Positions 43,328-51,878 of a stretch of 64,000 bases of DNA are shown in pieces; the stretch's first letter is position 1, and the number at the start of each line of letters is the position of its first letter. The DNA comes from Clostridiales bacterium (lineage in GTDB: Bacteria > Bacillota > Clostridia > Christensenellales > Borkfalkiaceae). The position numbers and the translations under genes were made by a program. The notes under the pieces are model-generated. The model had not been told where the DNA came from, did no database searches, and saw only the letters and a program-made list of their open reading frames with translations. The DNA lies in NCBI GenBank assembly GCA_015055965.1, contig SVHG01000011.1:9104-73103 (forward strand), in the 5' to 3' direction.

Positions 43328-43666
43328 TTAAATTAGCTGTATTTCTATTGCGCAAACACCATTTTCTTGCATTTCGGTTAAGGGGTAGTATTGCTTCATA
43401 TCTTCAGGGTTGGCAATTTCATCCTCCTCGTATCCCAATCTTATTTTATTAAAGGCGCTGTAAAGCTCTTCAAAATTACTAAAAACTGTAAGGGAAATTA
43501 CCTTGCAGGTAATGCGTTCGTTTGTGCTTTGGTTGGTAAAAATAATTTGGTCGTTCGCGCTTATTAAACGGCGTTTATCGTCATATAGGCGCATTTCTAT
43601 ATCTTTTTTGCCCGATTTTATACTGTTAAAAGGCGCGGGCTGTAAATTCATTAAATGTGTTTTCAT
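43328..43666 (-). CDS. ASCH domain protein
   Basis: 112 residues covering a single ASCH domain. Landmarks are the N-terminal MNLQPAPFNSIKSGKKDIEM, the RLYDDKRRLISANDQIIFTN segment (the GD equivalent is AND) and a C-terminal beta strand (GVCAIEIQLI). ASCH domains share the PUA fold and bind or cleave RNA in some members. It follows rseP by 9 bp, so it is likely cotranscribed with the envelope operon. The function is not known. Confidence 0.85.
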   Translation of the reverse strand: MKTHLMNLQPAPFNSIKSGKKDIEMRLYDDKRRLISANDQIIFTNQSTNERITCKVISLTVFSNFEELYSAFNKIRLGYEEDEIANPEDMKQYYPLTEMQENGVCAIEIQLI

Positions 43667-43675
43667 AGCAATAAA

Positions 43676-45169
43676 TTAAAAGCATTTAACAAGGTCTATA
43701 CCAACTGCAAAAACAAGTAGAACTATAAGACCGATCATGTGAATAGTGCCTTCTACGTTGCGGTTAATGGGTTTTTTACGAATCCATTCAATAAGCACGA
43801 AAACCGCTCTTGCGCCGTCTAGCGCGGGAATGGGAAGTAGGTTAAATACCGCAAGAGAAACGCCAATAAAGCCCATAATTTCTAAAACGTAGTTAAAGCC
43901 GTAAGAAACCGTTTGAGCGGTAATAGTAATAGTGGTAACAGGTCCGCCAATAGCGTTTAAGCCAAGCTTACCGGTAATAAGCTGACCGAATGCAGAAAGG
44001 GTAGCGCCAACGTTTTTAAAGGCGTAAACGATGCCCCTTTTAATACTTTCAAAAAATCCAAATCTAACGTTAGAAGAGCTAACTCTGTAGCCAATTCTTT
44101 CAACGGTAACGCCAAACGCGCTAAACACGCCCTCGTCCGTTTGTTTAATACCGTTCCAGCTATCAGAAAAGGTGTGATCTAAAACCACTCTAATAGCAAC
44201 CTGCTCGCCATCAAACTCCACCACGCGTGAAAGGTAAATATACGCCCTTTCGCCGTTAGAATATTCCCTTAAAAGAGTTGCAAAATCGCTTGGATCGTAC
44301 GCCCTTGGAAGTGTTAAATATTGCTCTTCGTTAAGATATCTTTTAACAAGCGCGCCGTTTTCCTGTAACAGACATTCGGTATAACCATCCTTTGCCTGCT
44401 CGCTAATATCGGGAAGGGTGGATGAAATTCTTAAAATATAATCCCCCTGTTTAAGGTTGATTTCCGTTAGATTATTGCTTGCAGTAACCGCGCTTATGGT
44501 AGCAAAGCCAAGGCTTTGGTAAATCTTATCGGTATCTTCCATGCTGGTAGAAATGGGATCGCAACGAAGCTGAATTTTGGTTTGTATTCTTTCGCCATTT
44601 CTAACCACGGTAGCATCCACTAAATCGCCCGCTTTTTTGCCCTTTAAAGCGCTAATTAAATCGGTCGTAAGGTAAATATCTTTGTTATTTACGGTAAGAA
44701 TAATATCGTCGTTTTGTAAGCAGTAAGCGCTGTTAGACGGTAGGGCTTCAAAGGATTGCACGCAAAGCTGACCGTAAGCGCCTATAGAAATACAAAAAAC
44801 TAAAATAGCTGCAACGAAGTTCATAGTAGCGCCCGCTAAAAGCACTAAAATTCTTTGCCAAGGCTTTTTATTGTTAAAGGCTCTTGGATCGCCGTTTTCC
44901 TGATCCTCGCCCTCAAAGGCGCAAAAACCGCCAAGAGGAAGAAGTCTTATAGAAAAGATTTCGCCGTTCTTTTTAACCTTTTTGTATAGCGCAGGGCCCA
45001 TACCTATAGCAAATTCGTTAACCTTAAAGTCAAATATCTTTGCAATAATATAGTGGCCGAATTCGTGAATGGTTATCATAAAAAGCAGCACGAGTAATGC
45101 TACTGCAATAGATCCAATTGATGAAAGTATACCTGCCGAAAGGCAGGTTGTAAAAGATAGATTAGTCAA
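43676..45169 (-). CDS. rseP: Site-2 intramembrane metalloprotease RseP/RasP
   Basis: The ORF opens at 45238 inside dxr. The real start is probably the TTG at 45169, which has AAGGAGAACAAAA upstream and gives 497 residues. It overlaps the last 8 bp of dxr. The zinc motif HEFGH lies in FMITIHEFGHYIIAK in the first membrane segment and the distant ligand in NLLPIPALDGARAVF. A PDZ domain (QNDDIILTVNNKDI) sits in between; an extra insertion of about 180 residues after it makes the protein longer than the usual 420. It cleaves membrane-bound anti-sigma factors or signal peptide remnants. It belongs to the pyrH-frr-uppS-cdsA-dxr operon. Confidence 0.93.
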   Translation of the reverse strand: MTNLSFTTCLSAGILSSIGSIAVALLVLLFMITIHEFGHYIIAKIFDFKVNEFAIGMGPALYKKVKKNGEIFSIRLLPLGGFCAFEGEDQENGDPRAFNNKKPWQRILVLLAGATMNFVAAILVFCISIGAYGQLCVQSFEALPSNSAYCLQNDDIILTVNNKDIYLTTDLISALKGKKAGDLVDATVVRNGERIQTKIQLRCDPISTSMEDTDKIYQSLGFATISAVTASNNLTEINLKQGDYILRISSTLPDISEQAKDGYTECLLQENGALVKRYLNEEQYLTLPRAYDPSDFATLLREYSNGERAYIYLSRVVEFDGEQVAIRVVLDHTFSDSWNGIKQTDEGVFSAFGVTVERIGYRVSSSNVRFGFFESIKRGIVYAFKNVGATLSAFGQLITGKLGLNAIGGPVTTITITAQTVSYGFNYVLEIMGFIGVSLAVFNLLPIPALDGARAVFVLIEWIRKKPINRNVEGTIHMIGLIVLLVFAVGIDLVKCF

Positions 45170-46310
45170 TTTTGTTCTCCTTATACGCAGTAAAAACCGC
45201 TTCGCGCGCCAAGTAATCGGTTTTAACAAGGTTTTCATAGGTAGGCTTTAGCTCCACCGTATTATCAAGCGCGTAGCGTACGTATTTGCTAATTTGTGTG
45301 TATTTTATTTTACCCTTTAAAAATAGTTCAACGGCTATTTCGTTTGCTCCACTAAGAGCGCAAGGGTAGTTCATTCCCTTATTTGCAGCCTCTAATGCAA
45401 GCGCTAAACAGGGGTAACGCTCAAGGCTTGGCTTATTAAAATCAAGGCTTAAAAGTGAAAAGTCAAGCTCGTTAGTAGCGCTAGCTAAACGCTCCGGGTA
45501 GGAAAGCGCAAGCTGAATGGGTATATCCATAGAAGGGTTGCTAAGTTGGGCTATAAGCGCGTTATCGGCATATTCTACCATAGAATGCACTATACTTTGC
45601 GGGTGAATTACCACTTCTATATCGCTTGGCTTGCAGTCAAAAAGCCAACAGGCTTCCATAACCTCAAGTCCCTTATTCATCATAGTAGCGCAGTCCACCG
45701 TTATCTTTGCGCCCATTTTCCAAGTGGGGTGATTAAGGGCAATTTCGGGTGTAACGTTTTGTAATTCGTTAATGGGAATATCTCTAAGCGCCCCGCCGGA
45801 TGCCGTAAGAATAATTTTTTTAAAGGGTGCTTGCCTATTAAAGTGTAAGCATTGCCAAATTGCTGAATGCTCGCTGTCTATAGGAATAATAGTTGCGCCG
45901 TACTTTTTTGCAAGCTCCATTACCAGCTTTCCGCCTGCAACCAAGCTTTCCTTATTTGCAAGCGCAATAGTTTTACCCATTTTACAAGCTTCAATAACGG
46001 GCGCAAGTCCGCAAAAGCCAACTACCGCAACCACTATTATATCCGCTTCGCTAAGCACGCAGTGCAAAAGAGCGTTTTCACCCGTGTAAAGATTAACGCC
46101 GGCAGGTAGGTTGGTTATTTCACTTGCCTTTTCCGCGCAGGTTAGCCCTGCCACCGCCGGCCTATATTTTTCTATTTGATTTGCAAGCTCCTTTGCGCTT
46201 TTATTGCAACAAAGTGAAGCTATTTTAAATTTTTCGGGGTATCTGTCTACCACCTCAAGCACCTGCTTACCAATAGAGCCCGTGCTTCCAAGTAAAGCAA
46301 TTTTCTTCAT
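45162..46310 (-). CDS. dxr: 1-deoxy-D-xylulose 5-phosphate reductoisomerase
   Basis: 382 residues. The NADPH-binding GSTGSIGKQVLEV loop is at the N-terminus; the metal and substrate segments are ALANKESLVAGG, PIDSEHSAIWQCL, ILTASGGALRD and NHPTWKMGAKITVDCATMMN. It carries out the second step of the MEP isoprenoid pathway, making 2-C-methyl-D-erythritol 4-phosphate. ispE, a later MEP enzyme, is encoded at 60249. Isoprenoid precursors feed the UppS enzyme encoded upstream in the same operon. It lies 84 bp after cdsA and overlaps rseP by 8 bp. Confidence 0.96.
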   Translation of the reverse strand: MKKIALLGSTGSIGKQVLEVVDRYPEKFKIASLCCNKSAKELANQIEKYRPAVAGLTCAEKASEITNLPAGVNLYTGENALLHCVLSEADIIVVAVVGFCGLAPVIEACKMGKTIALANKESLVAGGKLVMELAKKYGATIIPIDSEHSAIWQCLHFNRQAPFKKIILTASGGALRDIPINELQNVTPEIALNHPTWKMGAKITVDCATMMNKGLEVMEACWLFDCKPSDIEVVIHPQSIVHSMVEYADNALIAQLSNPSMDIPIQLALSYPERLASATNELDFSLLSLDFNKPSLERYPCLALALEAANKGMNYPCALSGANEIAVELFLKGKIKYTQISKYVRYALDNTVELKPTYENLVKTDYLAREAVFTAYKENKID

Positions 46311-46394
46311 ATTATTCTATATACTTATTAATTAGCCGTCATCAATTAGTTTATGCAAAATCTTTAAGATGTATAATCAAAAAAAGGTCAAAGC

Positions 46395-47210
46395 TTAAAA
46401 TAAAGCAACCACGAAGTAAATAAATACGGAAGCGAATATTAAGCCGTCAAATCTATCAAGCACGCCACCGTGGCCGGGGAATATTTTTCCTGAATCCTTA
46501 ACGCCGAAGGAGCGTTTAATAAAGCTTTCCACTAAATCGCCTATTTCCGTTAAAAGCGCGGCAACTAATCCCACCACCGCAAAGTACAAGTAGGGGTTTA
46601 AATTAAGATGATAATTAAAGCTGTTTTTGGTTAGCGCGTAAACCACCACGCTACCAACTATTCCGCCAACAAGTCCGCCTATAGCACCGCTAACAGTCTT
46701 ATTCGGGCTAATTTCGGGGCAAAGCTTCTTACCCTTTAGCGTTCTGCCAACAAGGTAAGCAAACACGTCTGCGCAGGGCGAAATAACGAAGGTGAGTATT
46801 AAAGCAAAGGTAGAAATACCGCCAAGGGTATTAATCATCATTAGCGGAATAAGTAAACCGCAGGGGTAAATAGTTGCAAATAAAGAAAGGGTTAAGCTTT
46901 CCATACCGTATTTTGCGCGCGCAAATACCGGAATAAAAAATTGCGCTATTAAAAAAATTACAAGAGCAACCAGCGCGCCCGTTGCGTTAAAGAAATAAAA
47001 GCTAACGCAAACGGCAATAGCAGATAAAACGCAGGTTATCTTTTGTGATAGAGCAGTCCTTTCGCCGGTCATTTTAACGGCTTCAAGCGCGCCTATAACC
47101 GCAATAAGAGAAATTGCAATATGAAAGAATGCGTAATCAAGCTTTCTTAAAAAGAAAAAGCCCACCAAAACGGCAACCAAAACCGCGCCGGTAATAGTTC
47201 TTTTAAGCAT
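46395..47210 (-). CDS. cdsA: Phosphatidate cytidylyltransferase
   Basis: The ORF opens at 47363 inside uppS, but the ATG at 47210, one base after the uppS stop codon, opens MLKRTITGAVLVAVLVGF and gives 271 residues, the usual length. It has about seven membrane segments. The CdsA signature appears as SPNKTVSGAIGGLVGGIVGS and, near the C-terminus, KDSGKIFPGHGGVLDRFDGL. It converts phosphatidate and CTP to CDP-diacylglycerol, the precursor of phospholipids. Coupled translation with uppS is likely. Confidence 0.96.
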   Translation of the reverse strand: MLKRTITGAVLVAVLVGFFFLRKLDYAFFHIAISLIAVIGALEAVKMTGERTALSQKITCVLSAIAVCVSFYFFNATGALVALVIFLIAQFFIPVFARAKYGMESLTLSLFATIYPCGLLIPLMMINTLGGISTFALILTFVISPCADVFAYLVGRTLKGKKLCPEISPNKTVSGAIGGLVGGIVGSVVVYALTKNSFNYHLNLNPYLYFAVVGLVAALLTEIGDLVESFIKRSFGVKDSGKIFPGHGGVLDRFDGLIFASVFIYFVVALF

Positions 47211-47211
47211 A

Positions 47212-47907
47212 TTAAACCTTGCCAAAACGGCGCTTGCGTGAAGAAAACCAGCTAAGCGCCTCGTAGCAATCCTCCTTAGTAAAATCAGGCCAAAGCCTGT
47301 CTGTAAAGTAAAGCTCGGCATAGCTAGCCTGCCAAAGCATAAAGTTAGAAAGGCGCTGTTCACCGCCCGTGCGAATAATTAAATCTAACGGGGGAAGGCT
47401 GTTAAAAAGGCATTCTTCCACCAGCTCTTCGTTTGCGCAGGTTGCACCCTTTTCCAACATAAGGTTAAAGGCGCGACATAATTCCTGTCTCGCCCCATAG
47501 TTTAAACAAATATTAACAACAGGCTTTGCATAAATTTTAGTGCGTTCAACGTAATCGCAAATAATATCGTGCAAATCCTTACCAAAGGCGGTAGTATCGC
47601 CTGAAACAACAAGGCGAACCCCCTTTTTAAGGCATTTTTCGCCATGCGTTTTAATTGCATTTTTTAAAAGCTCCACAAGGCTTTCTATTTCTTCCTTGGG
47701 GCGCATAAAATTTTCTGTGGAAAAAGCGTAAAGGGAAAGATATTCCACACCGCTTTCAAACAGCGTTTTTGCAACGGGTAGAATATTTTTAACGCCATGC
47801 TTGTGGCCAAAGCTTCTTTTGTGCCCGCGCGCGCTTGCCCAACGCCCGTTGCCGTCCATAATAATACCAACGTGGCGTGGGATAACCGCAAAATTATTCT
47901 TTTGCAT
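47212..47907 (-). CDS. uppS: Undecaprenyl diphosphate synthase
   Basis: 231 residues. All UppS landmarks are present: IIMDGNGRWASARG with the catalytic Asp, SFGHKHGVKN with the conserved His, LYAFSTENFMRPKEE, NICLNYGARQELCR and the C-terminal IIRTGGEQRLSNFMLWQ and ELYFTDRLWPDF. It builds the C55 lipid carrier for peptidoglycan and other wall polymers. Its stop codon is next to the cdsA start, and its start overlaps frr by one base, so it is in the centre of the translationally coupled operon. Confidence 0.97.
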   Translation of the reverse strand: MQKNNFAVIPRHVGIIMDGNGRWASARGHKRSFGHKHGVKNILPVAKTLFESGVEYLSLYAFSTENFMRPKEEIESLVELLKNAIKTHGEKCLKKGVRLVVSGDTTAFGKDLHDIICDYVERTKIYAKPVVNICLNYGARQELCRAFNLMLEKGATCANEELVEECLFNSLPPLDLIIRTGGEQRLSNFMLWQASYAELYFTDRLWPDFTKEDCYEALSWFSSRKRRFGKV

Positions 47908-48482
47908 TAAACGGTCATAACGTCCTTTTCTTTTTCTGCAGAAGCCTTTTCTATTTTGGCAATAATATCGGTAACGCTCTTTTCAACGGTGTCGCTAAAA
48001 TCAGCGCATTCGTCTTCCGTAATTTCCTTAGCAGCTTTAAGCTTTTTAAGGGTGTCAAGAGTGTCACGTCTGATATTTCTTGCTGCAACCTTAGCGTCTT
48101 CACACATCTTCTTAACCTGTTTAACAAGCTCTTTTCTGCGTTCTTCGGTAAGAGCGGGGAAAACTAAACGGATAACGTTGCCGTCGTTAGTGGGGTTAAT
48201 ACCAATGTTAGCAACCTGAATAGCCTTTTCTACTGCCTTCAAAAGTGATTTATCCCAAGGAGCAACCACCAAGCATTGACCGTCTACAACAGACATATTA
48301 CCAACTTGGTTAATAGGTGTAGGTGTTCCGTAATAATCAACCATAACCTTATCTAAAACGTGGGGGTTAGCTCTGCCAACTCTAATCATAAGAAGGTCAG
48401 ACTTAAAAACGCTTAAGGTCTTTTCTAATCTTTCTTCGTTTTCCATAAGTATAGTTTCAATTTTTTCCATATCTGCTGCCAT
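47907..48482 (-). CDS. frr: Ribosome recycling factor
   Basis: 191 residues. It has the usual opening MEKTLSVFKSDLLMIRVGRA-like segment (ERLEKTLSVFKSDLLMIRVG), the MVDYYGTPTPINQVGNMSV region and TEERRKELVKQVKKMCEDAK near the C-terminal helical domain. It splits post-termination ribosomes together with EF-G. The start at 48482 is chosen from AAGGAGAATATATT; a second Met occurs four residues later. It overlaps uppS by one base and follows pyrH by 101 bp, the conserved pyrH-frr order. Confidence 0.96.
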   Translation of the reverse strand: MAADMEKIETILMENEERLEKTLSVFKSDLLMIRVGRANPHVLDKVMVDYYGTPTPINQVGNMSVVDGQCLVVAPWDKSLLKAVEKAIQVANIGINPTNDGNVIRLVFPALTEERRKELVKQVKKMCEDAKVAARNIRRDTLDTLKKLKAAKEITEDECADFSDTVEKSVTDIIAKIEKASAEKEKDVMTV

Positions 48483-48583
48483 AATATATTCTCCTTAAAG
48501 TTAAATTTCGCTTTTTTGCGAGAGTGTTTTATTTTGGTAAATTCAACGGCCTTTGCCTTGAATTCGTTATATTAACGGTTTTA

Positions 48584-49291
48584 TTATTTAATCCAAGTGC
48601 CTTTTGCGTTCTTACTGCAAAGCGCGTTTACTATTGAGTTTTCTTCCAGTAGCGCGAATGCGAAGATAGGCACGTTATTTTCCATACACATAGTTACCGC
48701 AGATGTATCCATAGCCTTTAAGCCTTGGGCGATAAAGTCCATATATGAAATGCAGTCGTAACGCTTTGCGTTGGGGTTGGTTTTGGGATCGCTATCGTAA
48801 ATACCGTCCACGTTCTTTGCTAAAAGAATAACGTCCGCTTCTATTTCACAAGCGCGAAGTGAAGCTGCGGTATCGGTAGAAAAGAAAGGTGAGCCCGTTC
48901 CGCCACCGAATATAACTACCTTGCCTTCCTTTAAAGCCGCGTCTGCTTCTCTGCGGTCAAAGGGCCTTGCAACGGGCATAACGCTAAACGCCGTTTGCAC
49001 AATAGTAGGCACGCCTTTAGCAATTAACGCCTCCTGTAAGCAAAGTGAATTCATAACGGTTGCAAGCATACCCATATAATCGGCGGTGCTTCTGTTCATA
49101 TCAAGGCTTTGTCTTCCGCGCCAAAAGTTGCCCCCGCCAACGACGATGCTAACCTCTGCGCCAAGCTCACGCACGCGCTTGATTTGTTCAACTACGCGGT
49201 TAATAATTTCCCCGTCGTAGCCCGTGCCCTTTTCGCCGGCTAAGGCTTCACCGCTAATCTTAATTAAAACTCTTTTATACAAAGCAGTCAT
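48584..49291 (-). CDS. pyrH: Uridylate kinase
   Basis: 235 residues. The amino acid kinase fold begins YKRVLIKISGEALAGEKGTG; the nucleotide-binding landmarks are VSIVVGGGNFWRGR, DYMGMLATVMNSL and FGGGTGSPFFSTDTAA. It phosphorylates UMP to UDP for nucleotide synthesis and is usually regulated by UTP and GTP. It is the first gene of a six- to eight-gene operon. tsf, often upstream, is not in the window. A promoter lies about 120 bp upstream. Confidence 0.97.
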   Translation of the reverse strand: MTALYKRVLIKISGEALAGEKGTGYDGEIINRVVEQIKRVRELGAEVSIVVGGGNFWRGRQSLDMNRSTADYMGMLATVMNSLCLQEALIAKGVPTIVQTAFSVMPVARPFDRREADAALKEGKVVIFGGGTGSPFFSTDTAASLRACEIEADVILLAKNVDGIYDSDPKTNPNAKRYDCISYMDFIAQGLKAMDTSAVTMCMENNVPIFAFALLEENSIVNALCSKNAKGTWIK

Positions 49292-49409
49292 AACTTTTCA
49301 TCCCGTAAGCTTTATTTGTTTTACTGCAATTTACCTTTGGTAAATTTAATAGCGCTTAAATAACCGCCTTGAATTTACCCTAAATCGCAGTTTAACCAGT
49401 ATCTATACT

Positions 49410-49438
49410 ATTATACTATATTATTTTACAATTGTAAA
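49410..49438 (-). promoter_or_regulatory. Promoter of the pyrH operon
   Basis: On the minus strand TTTACA and TATAAT are exactly 17 bp apart. Confidence 0.8.
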
Positions 49439-49550
49439 TAGATAATTTAAAAAAAATTGCTAAAAAATTACTAAAAAACAAGAAAATATTTGACTTTTTA
49501 CCATTTTGTAGGCGTTAATAGGGTAAACAAAAGAAAATTTTAGTTATCAC

Positions 49551-49579
49551 TTGCAATCAGCCTATCTTTATGCTATAAT
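49551..49579 (+). promoter_or_regulatory. Promoter of the first LRR lipoprotein
   Basis: TTGCAA and TATAAT are 17 bp apart. The whole block, including surrounding bases and the leader, recurs before the second LRR gene. Confidence 0.88.
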
Positions 49580-49615
49580 GAAAAAAAGCTTTTTAAGCCA
49601 AAAGGGACTGCGATT

Positions 49616-51577
49616 ATGAAAAAATCTTTCTTTAAAAAAATTATTTCAATATTATGCAGTTTTTTCTTAACGTTTTCTTCGGGATGCTTTTGGGATCAAT
49701 TTGCAAGCACGGAAGACTCTTCTTCCGTTGAAGAAATAGAAAAGACTTGTGAGCATAGCTGGAAAGATGCAACCTGCACGGTAGCAAAAAAATGCACTCT
49801 ATGTGGCGAAACGGAAGGGGAAAGTCTTGGACATGAATGGCAAGAAGTCACTTGTGAAGCTCCCCAAAGGTGTAGTCGTTGCGGTGCAACAAGTGGGTTT
49901 CATAAAGGGCATTCGGGAGGGGTTGCCACTTGCAGTAAAAAAGCGGTTTGTGATTCATGCGGGCAAGAATACGGCTTCACTCTTGAGCATTTTTACGTTG
50001 ATAATAAGTGCGTAACTTGCGAATATGAAAAAACGCCCACCGATAATGAATATTTCGTTTTCACTTTGTTAAGTGACGGAAGCTATTCCGTTAAGGCTGC
50101 AAGCAAAGACTTGCCAGAAAAGGTAGTTGTGCCCAGCGTTTATGAAGAAAGGGTGGTAACCGTTATTGAAGACAGAGCTTTTGCAAACTGTGAGCAAATT
50201 AAGCAAATAGATTTACCGAGTAGCATAACGAAAATAGGCAAGGAAGCATTTTTAAATTGTGTAAACTTAATTGAATTACGCATACCTGAAGGCGTTGATG
50301 CTCTTTATCGATATACTTTTTTAAATTGTAATTCTTTAAAAAGGGTTAGTATTCCTGAAAGCCTAACCTTAATTGAAGAAGATTGCTTTTTGGCTTGTAT
50401 TGATCTTGAAGAAACCCATCTTGAAAATATGTTGAGTTGGTTTTATATTGAGTTTGGAAATAAAGATGCAAACCCCGTTTATTATTCAAATCATTTTTAC
50501 GTGCAAAACGAAGTAGTGGAAGAGGTTACTGTGCCTGAATCAATAACGGAGGTTAAAAACCATGCTTTTTATAATTCAAGCATTAAGAAAATAAGCTTTG
50601 GCTTAAAGATGGAAACTATTAAGTCAAACGCTTTTTCCAGATGTTGGGATTTGCAAACTGTTGATATGAGCGCTTGTTTTAATTTAAAGGCGATTGAAGG
50701 TTACGCATTTTCAAATTGCACGGCTGTTTCAACCGTGCATATACCTAGTATCGAAGTGTGGTCAGACGTTGATTTTGCATCAACACCATTGGCTGTGGGA
50801 GGGCTTAAAAACCTTTTATTGCAAGGAAGGCTTTTGGAAACGCTTGAATTTCCCGCGGTTGTTGATGGAGTTGCTAGACAGGCGTTTATGAACTGCAAAT
50901 CGCTTAAAAAGATTATTTTTAATAAGAATATTCAAGGTCTTGGATACAGTGCGTTTGAAAACTGTCAAAACCTTCAAGAAGTTGTTTTTGATAAAAACGG
51001 AGAGCTTAAAATAATCGGCCAAGATGCTTTTCGCAACTGTGATTCTCTTGTTGAAATAAGTTTTCCCGCAAGCTTGCAAAGTATGGTTTTTTCTTCATTT
51101 GGTGGATGTGATAATTTAAAAACCGTTGTATTTAACCCCAACTGTAGTGTTACCGGTCTATTTCACGTGTTCGACGGCTGTTATTCGCTTGAAAATATAA
51201 CTCTTCCGCCAAGCATCGTTGACTTAGAAACCAGTTTTGAAGATTCCCCCAAGCTATTTAAACTTGATGGAAACGTTTATTACGTTGATAACTGGGCTAT
51301 GAAGGTTAAAGAGGGTGCAAAAAGTATCGTTATAAGAAGAGGAACGTTTGGCATTTATGCAAATATAATGATAGGCAACGCTTCCCAAACTGTTGAAGAA
51401 GTTTATATACCAAAAGGTGTAGTTCGTATTCATTATTCAACTTTTGGTAAAAACGTCACAATCTATTGTGAAGACGCCGTTGCGCCAGCCACTTGGGGGC
51501 AAGGATGGCAAGGTAAAGCAAAGGTAATTTGGAACTATGATTTAACAAATTTAAAAATTAGCAATAACACACTATAA
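49616..51577 (+). CDS. BspA-like leucine-rich-repeat lipoprotein, copy 1
   Basis: 653 residues. The signal peptide ends in a lipobox-like TFSSGC. Residues about 42-140 contain four short repeats of the type GHxWxxxTCxxxxxCxxCGxxxG (for example TCTVAKKCTLCGETEGESLG), with CxxC pairs that could bind zinc. After a spacer, residues about 175-600 are BspA-type LRR_5 repeats (AFANCEQIKQIDLPSSITKI, AFLNCVNLIELRIPEGVDAL). Such surface proteins bind host or matrix proteins or act in adhesion. A near-identical promoter and leader are shared with copy 2; the repeats diverge. A good terminator follows the gene. Confidence 0.9.
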   Translation: MKKSFFKKIISILCSFFLTFSSGCFWDQFASTEDSSSVEEIEKTCEHSWKDATCTVAKKCTLCGETEGESLGHEWQEVTCEAPQRCSRCGATSGFHKGHSGGVATCSKKAVCDSCGQEYGFTLEHFYVDNKCVTCEYEKTPTDNEYFVFTLLSDGSYSVKAASKDLPEKVVVPSVYEERVVTVIEDRAFANCEQIKQIDLPSSITKIGKEAFLNCVNLIELRIPEGVDALYRYTFLNCNSLKRVSIPESLTLIEEDCFLACIDLEETHLENMLSWFYIEFGNKDANPVYYSNHFYVQNEVVEEVTVPESITEVKNHAFYNSSIKKISFGLKMETIKSNAFSRCWDLQTVDMSACFNLKAIEGYAFSNCTAVSTVHIPSIEVWSDVDFASTPLAVGGLKNLLLQGRLLETLEFPAVVDGVARQAFMNCKSLKKIIFNKNIQGLGYSAFENCQNLQEVVFDKNGELKIIGQDAFRNCDSLVEISFPASLQSMVFSSFGGCDNLKTVVFNPNCSVTGLFHVFDGCYSLENITLPPSIVDLETSFEDSPKLFKLDGNVYYVDNWAMKVKEGAKSIVIRRGTFGIYANIMIGNASQTVEEVYIPKGVVRIHYSTFGKNVTIYCEDAVAPATWGQGWQGKAKVIWNYDLTNLKISNNTL

Positions 51578-51719
51578 CCGTTAATATTAGAACAAATCTT
51601 TTAGCTCAAGGCTTTTAGAGTTGTTTTTAGCGGAATGAAATACGGTTGAAGATTTTCATCATTCGCCTTACCTAACAGTTCTTGCTAATGCAAGGTTAAC
51701 AGGTTTAAAGAAATTATGG

Positions 51720-51753
51720 CGATGGGCTACTTTTTGTGGCTCATCGTTTTTTT
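51720..51753 (+). terminator. Terminator of LRR copy 1
   Basis: CGATGGGCTAC pairs with GTGGCTCATCG (11 pairs, two of them wobbles) around TTTTT, followed by T residues. Confidence 0.9.
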
Positions 51754-51813
51754 AGTTAAAAAGACGTTTTAACAAGCAAAATCGCTTTGCGTAAAGAAAA
51801 TTTTAGTTATCAC

Positions 51814-51842
51814 TTGCAATCAGCCTATCTTTATGCTATAAT
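51814..51842 (+). promoter_or_regulatory. Promoter of the second LRR lipoprotein (duplicate of the first)
   Basis: TTGCAA-17-TATAAT, identical in sequence and in the distance to the start codon to the promoter at 49551. Only one base differs in the 40-bp leader seen by eye (AAGCC versus AAACC). Confidence 0.88.
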
Positions 51843-51878
51843 GAAAAAAAGCTTTTTAAACCAAAAGGGACTGCGATT

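Larger units (their letters stand above)
49292..49615. other. Divergent regulatory region between pyrH and the first LRR gene
   Basis: The two promoters listed below account for most of its identifiable content. No ORF or terminator was found. Confidence 0.6.
51578..51878. other. Spacer between the two LRR genes
   Basis: It begins with about 140 bp without recognisable content, then the copy-1 terminator, then the duplicated promoter/leader block of copy 2 (from about 51795). Confidence 0.6.
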
